This document shows, piece after piece, positions 7,637-13,974 of a stretch of DNA of 19,777 nt (its first letter is position 1; each line of letters starts with the position of its first letter). The stretch covers positions 1-19,777 of the forward strand of contig CAJYHD010000333.1 in the NCBI GenBank assembly GCA_913773715.1. The letters run 5' to 3'. Made by a program: the position numbers and the translations under genes. The notes beneath the pieces are model-generated. The model saw only the letters and a program-made list of their open reading frames with translations, did no database searches and was not told the origin of the DNA. Source of the stretch: an uncultured Sphingobium sp. (lineage in GTDB: Bacteria > Pseudomonadota > Alphaproteobacteria > Sphingomonadales > Sphingomonadaceae).

Positions 7637-9247
7637 CTATTCCGGGACGAGGAGAGTGGCGACGCGGCGGCGCAGTTCTTCGACGGCGAAGGGCTTGGTC
7701 AGCACCTCCATGCCATGTTCGATATGCCCGTGGTTCAGCACGGCATTTTCCGCATAGCCGGTGACGAACAGGATGCGCAGGTCAGGCCGCAGCGCACGGG
7801 CGGCATCCGCCACTTGGCGACCATTGAGACCACCGGGCAGGCCGACATCCGTCACCAGCAGGTCAATCCGCGCCTTCGATTCGAGAATACGCAGCCCCGC
7901 CGGGCCATCGCCCGCCTCCAGGCAATGATAACCAAGATCCGTTAGCGCATCGCAGACGAGCATCCGCACGGAAGGTTCGTCATCGATGATGAGCACGGTC
8001 TGGCCGGCGAACACTTCCCCCGCCAGGTCGATTGGAAGCGCGTCCTCCACCTCCTCCTCGCCCCGATGGCGCGGCAGGTAGACGCACACCATTGTGCCTT
8101 GCCCCATCTCAGAATAGATACGGACATGGCCGTTGCTCTGGCGCGCGAAGCCATAGACCATCGACAGGCCAAGCCCCGTCCCCTGGCCGATGGGCTTGGT
8201 CGTGAAGAAGGGATCGAATACGCGATCAAGGATCGACTTTTCGATGCCCGTGCCGGTGTCGCTGGTGCAGACCGTGACATATTGCCCCGGCGTCAGCCCA
8301 TGTTCGCGCGCGGTGCGATCGTCGAGCCAGCGGTTCGCCGTCTCTATCGTGATCTTGCCACCGCCCGGCATCGCGTCGCGTGCGTTGATGCAAAGATTGA
8401 GAAGCGCATTTTCAAGCTGGTTGGCATCGACCAATGCAGGCCAGAGGCCGCCGGCGGCAATCGTCTGCACCTCGATCTGTGGCCCCACGGTCCGGCATAC
8501 GAGTTCAGAAAAGTCGCCAAGTAGACGGTTGATGACCGTCGGCTTGGGCGAGAGCGTCTGGCGGCGGGAAAAGGCCAGCAGGCGATGCGTCAGCGCGGCA
8601 GCGCGGCGCGTCGCGCCCTGACCCGCCGACAGATATTTTTCTACGTCACCGGTGCGCCCCTGTGCCAGTCGCACGCCGATCATCTCGAACGCACCTGAGA
8701 TGCCGGCCAGTAGATTGTTGAAGTCGTGCGCGAGGCCGCCAGTCAGTTGCCCGACCGCCTCCATCTTTTGCGCCTGCCGCAAGGCGTTTTCGACCTCTTC
8801 TCGTTCGGCAAGCGCTTCATTCACACGCGCTTCGAGCGTTTCGTTTAGTTCGCGAAGAGCTTGCTCTGCCTTTCGCTGTTCCGTGACGTCCTTGAACAGG
8901 ACGGCAACCTGCCTGTTTTCGAATGGCCCCACACGGAAGGAGGAGACGTCGAGATGACGGCCTGTCGCTTCCAGTTCCTGCTGGAAGCGGATGGATTGTC
9001 CTGTGTGAAGAACGGCCCCGTATCTGGCGACCCATGCATCGGCTTCGGCAGGCACCATTTCGCGCAGTTTCTGTCCCACCACGTTGGGAATGCCTGCATG
9101 TCGCTCGTAAGCGGCGTTCGCTTCGATATGGATATAATCACTTAAAGGTCCGTCGGGTCCGTCGAAGAATTCGATGATGCAGAATCCTTCATCCATCGAC
9201 TCGAAGAGGGCGCGATAGCGCTCCGCATCCCCCACCAACGTTGCCAT
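7637..9247 (-). CDS. PAS-domain hybrid histidine kinase with C-terminal receiver (soluble)
   Basis: Cytoplasmic sensor kinase of 536 residues with no membrane segment. The order is an N-terminal PAS domain (about 8-125, with GFCIIEFF and a PAS-associated end at FKDVTEQRKAEQ), a coiled-coil linker (about 126-160), the HisKA dimerisation helix with phosphorylated H174 (GLAHDFNNLL), an ATPase domain with N-box N288 (NARDAM), G1 DTGTG (330-334) and G2 GTGLGL (356-361), and a receiver domain (about 416-535) with D422/D423, phosphoacceptor D467 (VTDVGLPG), T496 and K518. No output domain and no nearby cognate regulator or phosphotransfer gene exist, so the signal route is unknown. It is similar in layout to the kinase at 13975. 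The ATG is preceded by AGGGG. The upstream region holds clustered CACCAAC half-sites. Confidence 0.93.
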   Translation of the reverse strand: MATLVGDAERYRALFESMDEGFCIIEFFDGPDGPLSDYIHIEANAAYERHAGIPNVVGQKLREMVPAEADAWVARYGAVLHTGQSIRFQQELEATGRHLDVSSFRVGPFENRQVAVLFKDVTEQRKAEQALRELNETLEARVNEALAEREEVENALRQAQKMEAVGQLTGGLAHDFNNLLAGISGAFEMIGVRLAQGRTGDVEKYLSAGQGATRRAAALTHRLLAFSRRQTLSPKPTVINRLLGDFSELVCRTVGPQIEVQTIAAGGLWPALVDANQLENALLNLCINARDAMPGGGKITIETANRWLDDRTAREHGLTPGQYVTVCTSDTGTGIEKSILDRVFDPFFTTKPIGQGTGLGLSMVYGFARQSNGHVRIYSEMGQGTMVCVYLPRHRGEEEVEDALPIDLAGEVFAGQTVLIIDDEPSVRMLVCDALTDLGYHCLEAGDGPAGLRILESKARIDLLVTDVGLPGGLNGRQVADAARALRPDLRILFVTGYAENAVLNHGHIEHGMEVLTKPFAVEELRRRVATLLVPE

Positions 9248-9308
9248 TCTTCAAGCCCCTACACCGCGCACCAACCCGCGCATCACACCAACATGGATCA
9301 ATTGGTGT
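9233..9308. promoter_or_regulatory. Cluster of CACCAA(C) half-sites at the hybrid kinase start
   Basis: The 7-mer CACCAAC occurs three times in direct orientation (9233-9239, 9269-9275, 9286-9292), and the inverted TTGGTG is at 9302-9307. The last two form a dyad ACACCAA-N10-TTGGTGT (9285-9308). The copies at 9269, 9286 and 9302 are spaced 17 and 16 bases apart. The first copy lies inside the opening codons of the minus-strand kinase. Such clustering is unlikely by chance in 76 bases and fits an operator array controlling the kinase, hrpB or both. The binding protein is unknown. Confidence 0.45.
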
Positions 9309-9404
9309 TGCTCACGCAACGTGTGTCGAAGCAAGTGTTTCCCGCCATTGTCACAAATTTGGTAGCCTTGCGATTTGGCGGGATAGGAGCGAGAGGACAG
9401 GGAG

Positions 9405-11852
9405 ATGTTCACGCTCCCTATCCATGCCGTATTGCCCGATCTGCTCGCCGCGCTGCGAACGCATAGCAATGCGGTATTAGTGGCGCCGCCCGGAGCGGGC
9501 AAAACAACAGCCGTCGCGCCTGAACTGCTGAACGAACCATGGTGTACGGGACAGGTTTTGCTGCTTTCGCCGCGCAGGCTTGCAGCGCGTGCAGCGGCGG
9601 AACGGATCGCCGAGGTGATAGGCGAGCAGCCCGGCGGCACGGTCGGCTATGCAACGCGGATGGACAGTCGCGTATCGGCGGCAACGCGACTGCTGGTCCT
9701 GACCGAAGGGATTTTTGTGCGCCGAATACAGGATGACCCGGAATTATCCGGCGTCTCCGCCGTCTTGTTTGACGAAGTGCATGAACGCAGCCTCGACAGC
9801 GATTTCGGACTGGCGCTGGCGCTGGATGCCCAAGGCGCGTTGCGGCCCGACCTGCGCATTCTGCCAATGTCGGCCACGCTGGACGGCGCACGCTTTGCCA
9901 GCCTGCTCGATGGCGCGCCCGTGATCGAGAGCGAGGGTCGCATCCAGACGCTAGAATTGCGCCATATCGGCCGCGCATCCGAAAAGCGGATCGAGGACGA
10001 AATGGCGTCCGCGATCCGTCGCGCGATCACCGAAGAAACAGAGGGCGATGTGCTCGCATTCCTGCCCGGCGTGGCGGAAATCGAACGGGCGGCGGAGCGG
10101 ATCGACGGTGGTGCGTTCGAGGTGCATCGCCTGCATGGATCGCTCGACCCGGTGGCGCAGCGGGCGGCCATCAGACCATCGCGCGACGGTCGGCGCAAGG
10201 TCATCCTCGCGACGTCGATCGCGGAAACCAGCCTGACGATCGACGGCGTCCGCATCGTGGTGGATAGCGGACTCGCCCGGCGGCCGCGCTATGATCGCGC
10301 GGCGGGCGTGACCCGATTGGTGACCGAACGAGCAAGCCAGGCGTCAGCGACCCAGCGCGCCGGTCGTGCCGCGCGTCAAAGGCCCGGCGTCGCCTATCGC
10401 TTGTGGGAAGCTGCGGCGACGGCAGGGATGCCGCCCTTCGATTCACCCGAAATATTGGAGAGCGACCTTTCCAGCCTCCTGCTCGATTGCGCTTTGTGGG
10501 GCGTGAGCGATCCAACCAGCCTGCGCTGGCTGGACCCACCTCCCGCCGCCGCTATCGAGGAAGCGCGAAAACGCCTGATCTCCCTCGAAGCATTGGACGC
10601 GGACGGGCGGATCGCGGCTCATGGCAAGGCGATAGCAAAACTGCCACTCTCCCCGCGCATTGCCCATATGCTGGTCCGCGCGGTCGCGCTCGGCATGACG
10701 CAGACGGCCGCCGAAGTGGCCGTTCTATTGGGTGAGCGAGGCGTCGGTGGTCAAGACACCGACCTCACCTTACGGCTACAGCGCTGGCGACGCGAGGGCG
10801 GCAAGCGAGCGGAAGCAGCGCGCGTGCTGGCAAAGCGCTGGGCCAAAATGGTCCCGGATGGAGCACACGCTATCGCTCGCAGGGAGCATCATGTCGGCCT
10901 CTGCCTCGCCCTTGCCTTTCCCGACCGCGTGTCCAGGCGGCGATCGGCGGACGGCGCGGACTGGGCAAGCGTGAGCGGGCGCGGCTTCCGCCTCGATCCG
11001 CTTTCACCGCTCGCGCGCGAAGAATGGCTGGCGGTCGGCGAAGTGCAGGGGAGCGCTGCGGGCGCGCGCATCCTTTCCGCCGCGCCGATCAGTGAAGACG
11101 ATGTGATCGCCCTGTTCGGCGACCGGATCGCGGAGCATCGAACGGTGAGGTTTCGTCCGTCCACTGGCGGCATAGAGGCGTTGCGTGAACGTCGCTTGGG
11201 CGCAGTGCGGCTATCGAGCGGATCGGACGATCGCCCGGACGCGCAGGCCGTTGTGGCTGCTTTGCTATCGGGCGTTCGTCAGCACGGGCTTGGCATCTTA
11301 CCTTGGTCAGACGCGGCGCAATCACTGCGCATGCGGGCCGCTTTCGCAGGCGTGGAGGCGCTGTCAGAAAAGGCCTTGATGGAGACGCTGGACCAATGGT
11401 TGCCGCCCCTTCTAGCCGGGAAGAGAAGGTTGTCCGACGTCGACCGGTCGCAACTGTCGGGCGTTCTCGATGGCCTGATCGGCTGGGGCGGCAAGCAACA
11501 GGTCGAACGGCTTGCGCCGCCAGACTTTCGCTCTCCTGCGGGAAGCAATCATGCCATCGATTATGCGGCAGAGGGCGGGCCACGCGTCGAGTTGAGGGTG
11601 CAGGCACTTTTCGGTCTGGCCGATCATCCGACCATCGGCTCCGCACATATTCCGCTCGTACTTTCGCTCACCTCACCTGCTGGTCGCCCAATCCAGACGA
11701 CCCGCGATCTGCCCGGCTTCTGGGCGGGCAGTTGGACCGCAGTGGCCAAGGAGATGCGCGGGCGCTACCCGCGACATCCGTGGCCCGACGATCCAGCGGC
11801 GGCGAGCGCGACATTGCGCACCAAACGTGCCGATAGCCGTGACAAGCCTTGA
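9405..11852 (+). CDS. hrpB: ATP-dependent DExH helicase HrpB
   Basis: Predicted cytoplasmic RNA helicase of the DEAH/HrpB family, 815 residues, close to E. coli HrpB. Motifs in order are Walker A APPGAGKTT (27-35), motif II DEVH (123-126), motif III MSATL (155-159), LAFLPGVAEIERAAERI (about 218-233), LATSIAETSLTIDGV with VVDSGLARRPRYD (about 268-297), and motif VI QRAGRAAR (317-324). The rest is the long HrpB-type C-terminal part, rich in arginine and containing LRWLDPPP and LSPRIAHML. The physiological role of HrpB is poorly defined in bacteria in general; relation to mRNA processing or ribosomes is only inferred. The ATG at 9405 has GGAG directly before it and an AGGA element about eight bases upstream. 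Divergent from the soluble hybrid kinase across 157 bases. Confidence 0.95.
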   Translation: MFTLPIHAVLPDLLAALRTHSNAVLVAPPGAGKTTAVAPELLNEPWCTGQVLLLSPRRLAARAAAERIAEVIGEQPGGTVGYATRMDSRVSAATRLLVLTEGIFVRRIQDDPELSGVSAVLFDEVHERSLDSDFGLALALDAQGALRPDLRILPMSATLDGARFASLLDGAPVIESEGRIQTLELRHIGRASEKRIEDEMASAIRRAITEETEGDVLAFLPGVAEIERAAERIDGGAFEVHRLHGSLDPVAQRAAIRPSRDGRRKVILATSIAETSLTIDGVRIVVDSGLARRPRYDRAAGVTRLVTERASQASATQRAGRAARQRPGVAYRLWEAAATAGMPPFDSPEILESDLSSLLLDCALWGVSDPTSLRWLDPPPAAAIEEARKRLISLEALDADGRIAAHGKAIAKLPLSPRIAHMLVRAVALGMTQTAAEVAVLLGERGVGGQDTDLTLRLQRWRREGGKRAEAARVLAKRWAKMVPDGAHAIARREHHVGLCLALAFPDRVSRRRSADGADWASVSGRGFRLDPLSPLAREEWLAVGEVQGSAAGARILSAAPISEDDVIALFGDRIAEHRTVRFRPSTGGIEALRERRLGAVRLSSGSDDRPDAQAVVAALLSGVRQHGLGILPWSDAAQSLRMRAAFAGVEALSEKALMETLDQWLPPLLAGKRRLSDVDRSQLSGVLDGLIGWGGKQQVERLAPPDFRSPAGSNHAIDYAAEGGPRVELRVQALFGLADHPTIGSAHIPLVLSLTSPAGRPIQTTRDLPGFWAGSWTAVAKEMRGRYPRHPWPDDPAAASATLRTKRADSRDKP

Positions 11853-11908
11853 CTTGGCGGCGATGGCTGGTGCAACGGACACAGACGATTACACGGAGTT
11901 TCATCGCG

Positions 11909-12187
11909 ATGAGCGCGCGCATCTATCAAATCCAGAAGAACGCCATGCAGTCCGGCAAAGCACGGACCGACAAGTGGGTGCTGGAATTCGCGCAGGCCGA
12001 GGCGAAGCGTCCCGATCCGCTGACCGGCTGGGCCGGTTCGGGCGACACCCGGTCGCAGATCAAGCTGACCTTCCCGACGCAGGACGCCGCGGTCGCCTAT
12101 GCCGACAAATATGGCATCGCCTTCACGCTGATCCCTACCCCGCCCAAGACGCTGAAGATCCAAGCCTACGCCGATAACTTCCGCTAA
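11909..12187 (+). CDS. NDUFS4-like accessory subunit of NADH dehydrogenase (complex I)
   Basis: Small soluble protein of 92 residues matching the mitochondrial NDUFS4 (18 kDa, AQDQ) subunit along its whole length: RIYQIQKNAMQSG, TDKWVLEF, DPLTGWAGSGDT, LTFPTQDAAVAYADKYG and a C-terminal YADNF segment all align with the human protein's core. Alphaproteobacteria carry this supernumerary subunit, which attaches to the peripheral arm of complex I. The frame is open 20 codons upstream, but the ATG at 11909 has ACGGAG (11893-11898) at good spacing and gives the conserved start. It lies 56 bases after hrpB and 117 bases before the acyl carrier protein gene, away from any nuo cluster in this window. 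Confidence 0.9.
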   Translation: MSARIYQIQKNAMQSGKARTDKWVLEFAQAEAKRPDPLTGWAGSGDTRSQIKLTFPTQDAAVAYADKYGIAFTLIPTPPKTLKIQAYADNFR

Positions 12188-12304
12188 GGCAGGCGAACCG
12201 CATCGCATTCGGGACGGATGCTGCCCGATTGACGCCTTATTCCCTTGCCAAAGGGCGGGACGAGGCGGCATGTGCCGTGACTTGACGGAAAGATTGATAC
12301 AGAG
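12188..12304. other. Intergenic region upstream of the sphingolipid acyl carrier protein gene
   Basis: This gap probably contains the end signal of the NDUFS4-like gene and the promoter of acp-spt. A small hairpin CCCTT-gcca-AAGGG is at 12242-12255, without a following T run. A tight dyad CGGCA-tg-TGCCG at 12266-12277 could be an operator half-turn site. TTGACG occurs at 12229 and 12282, but neither is followed by a -10-like element at proper distance. No promoter can be called with confidence. Confidence 0.3.
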
Positions 12305-12550
12305 ATGACCGACCGCACCGAAATCTTCGATAGCGTCGCGGCGCAGATTGCCCCCTTCAATAAGAAGGGCGTCGAACTGACCGAGGCCACCAGCTTTGCC
12401 AGCGATCTCGAGTGGGACAGCCTGACCGTCATGGATTTCGTCGCGGCGATCGAAGACGAATTCGACATCATCATCACCATGAACATGCAGGCCGAGATCG
12501 AAACGGTCGGGCAGCTTGTGGACGCCGTCGCGAAGCTGAAGAGCGCCTGA
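12305..12550 (+). CDS. Acyl carrier protein linked to sphingolipid synthesis
   Basis: Small acidic acyl carrier protein of 81 residues. The phosphopantetheine attachment site is S39 in LEWDSLTVMDF, where a tryptophan stands two residues before the serine in place of the usual small residue. The helix-two stretch continues as AAIEDEFD, as in carrier proteins, but overall the sequence is far from housekeeping AcpP. In Sphingomonas wittichii and Caulobacter a specialised carrier protein gene sits beside serine palmitoyltransferase and is thought to present the acyl chain as acyl-ACP. The same arrangement here supports that role. The start ATG at 12305 has a weak ribosome site (CAGAG). The stop is followed eight bases later by a strong stem-loop before spt. 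Confidence 0.92.
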   Translation: MTDRTEIFDSVAAQIAPFNKKGVELTEATSFASDLEWDSLTVMDFVAAIEDEFDIIITMNMQAEIETVGQLVDAVAKLKSA

Positions 12551-12557
12551 CGATCCT

Positions 12558-12592
12558 GCCCTTCGGTTCCCAATCCGGTCGAACCGACGGGC
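12558..12592 (+). other. Stem-loop between acp and spt
   Basis: The arms GCCCTTCGGTTC (12558-12569) and GAACCGACGGGC (12581-12592) pair at 11 of 12 positions (one T-C mismatch) around an 11-base loop. The hairpin starts eight bases after the acp stop and ends 25 bases before the preferred spt start. No T run follows, so it is not a classical intrinsic terminator. An RNA processing, stability or attenuation element setting the ratio of carrier protein to enzyme is plausible (inference). Confidence 0.6.
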
Positions 12593-12617
12593 TGCCCTGC
12601 CCAAAATGGATGGAACC

Positions 12618-13880
12618 ATGACTGACGCTGCCGCCACCGCGAACGACGCTCGCACGCCCGCCGAAACTAGCAACGCGCGTGACCTCTTTTCGAAGTTCGA
12701 CCCGCTGATCGCGGAGCGCGAGGCTTTGCTGGCGACCGGCGTGCGTGATCCCTTCGCGATCGTGATGGACGAGGTACTCTCGCCCACTCGCGCGATCATC
12801 AAGGGCAAGGAAACGATCCTGCTCGGCACCTATAATTATATGGGCATGACCTTCGACCCCGAAGTCGTCGCGGCGGGCAAGACGGCGCTCGATGATTTCG
12901 GCGCGGGGACCACCGGCAGCCGCGTGCTGAACGGCACCTACCAAGGCCACAGGGAAGTCGAGGACGCACTCAAGGACTTCTACGGCACCTCGTCGGCGAT
13001 GGTGTTTTCGACGGGCTATCAGGCCAATCTCGGCATCATCTCGACGCTGGCGGGCAAGGGCGACTATGTCATCCTCGACGCCGACAGCCATGCGTCCATC
13101 TATGACGGCTGCTTCCTGGGCGACGCAGAAATCGTTCGTTTTCGACACAACAGCGTTGACGATCTCGACAAGCGGCTCGGCCGCCTGCCCGCCGACGCGC
13201 TGAAGCTGGTCGTGCTGGAAGGCGTCTATTCGATGCTGGGCGACGTCGCGCCGCTGCCCGATATGGTCGCGGCGGTGCGCAAGCATGACAATTGCATGGT
13301 CCTGGTGGACGAAGCCCATGGCATGGGCTTTTTCGGCGACAACGGACGCGGCGTCTACGAAGAACAAGGCGTCGAGAAGGATGTCGATTTCGTCGTCGGC
13401 ACCTTCTCCAAGTCGGTCGGGACCGTGGGCGGCTTCTGCGTTTCGAACCATCCGAAGTTCGAGGTTCTTCGCCTCGTCTGCCGTCCCTATGTCTTCACCG
13501 CCTCGCTGCCGCCGAGCGTCGTCGCGACGGCCGCTACCAGCATCCGCAAGCTCATGCATGCGGGCGAGAAGCGCGCGCATCTGTGGAAGAACAGCAAGCG
13601 TTTGCATCAGGGGCTGAGGGAGCTTGGCTTCAAACTTGGCACAGAAACGCCACAGTCGGCCATCATCGCCGTCATCCTCAACGACCAGACCCAAGCAGTC
13701 GCCATGTGGCAGGCGTTGCTGGAACTTGGCCTCTATGTGAACATGGCGCGCCCGCCCGCGACCCCGGCGGGCACGTTCCTGCTACGCTGCTCGCTCTGCG
13801 CGGAGCATAGTGATGAGCAGGTCGAGCAGATTATCGGCATGTTCGAGGCAGCAGGGCATGCGACCGGCGGGCTAGCTTAA
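12618..13880 (+). CDS. spt: Serine palmitoyltransferase
   Basis: Soluble homodimeric PLP enzyme of the alpha-oxoamine synthase family. It condenses serine with a palmitoyl thioester to 3-ketodihydrosphingosine, the first committed step of sphingolipid synthesis. Starting at the ATG at 12618 gives 420 residues, and the key residues then fall at the same numbers as in the well-studied Sphingomonas paucimobilis enzyme: stacking H159 (DSHAS), D231 and H234 (DEAHG), PLP lysine K265 (GTFSKSVG) and R378 (ARPPATPAGT). An in-frame ATG four codons upstream (12606) is possible but lacks a better ribosome site. The bacterial form has no membrane anchor. It follows the acyl carrier protein gene by 67 bases, so its donor may be acyl-ACP as well as acyl-CoA. 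Later ceramide genes are not in the window. Confidence 0.96.
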   Translation: MTDAAATANDARTPAETSNARDLFSKFDPLIAEREALLATGVRDPFAIVMDEVLSPTRAIIKGKETILLGTYNYMGMTFDPEVVAAGKTALDDFGAGTTGSRVLNGTYQGHREVEDALKDFYGTSSAMVFSTGYQANLGIISTLAGKGDYVILDADSHASIYDGCFLGDAEIVRFRHNSVDDLDKRLGRLPADALKLVVLEGVYSMLGDVAPLPDMVAAVRKHDNCMVLVDEAHGMGFFGDNGRGVYEEQGVEKDVDFVVGTFSKSVGTVGGFCVSNHPKFEVLRLVCRPYVFTASLPPSVVATAATSIRKLMHAGEKRAHLWKNSKRLHQGLRELGFKLGTETPQSAIIAVILNDQTQAVAMWQALLELGLYVNMARPPATPAGTFLLRCSLCAEHSDEQVEQIIGMFEAAGHATGGLA

Positions 13881-13974
13881 ATCAGTCTTGTCTGTCCGGT
13901 CCTATTCCGGGACATGCATTTAGTCCAAAACGGGCGCTTTCCGCCGTCGCTTTAGAGCGCTATGGCGGAGTTCC
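13881..13974. other. Short gap between spt and the membrane hybrid kinase
   Basis: This 94-base gap holds an imperfect inverted repeat GTCCGG/CCGGGAC (13894-13899 and 13907-13913, one bulged G) without a T run, and the GGCGGAG ribosome site (13964-13970) of the kinase. No clear promoter was recognised, so it is open whether the kinase is read through from acp-spt. Confidence 0.3.

Noticed and set aside
11849..11877. TTGACT at the hrpB stop as a promoter for the NDUFS4-like gene
   Set aside because: The bases 17-18 downstream (GCAACG) do not resemble a -10 element.
12282..12287. TTGACG as a -35 element for acp
   Set aside because: A -10 at normal spacing would fall on the start codon; the other TTGACG at 12229 has no -10-like partner either.
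13894..13913. Inverted repeat after spt as an intrinsic terminator
   Set aside because: Short bulged stem without a T run; too weak to call.
13909..13934. GGGAC-N17-CGGG upstream of the membrane hybrid kinase as an EcfG promoter
   Set aside because: Deviates from GGAAC-N17-CGTT in three positions, including the critical TT of the -10 element.
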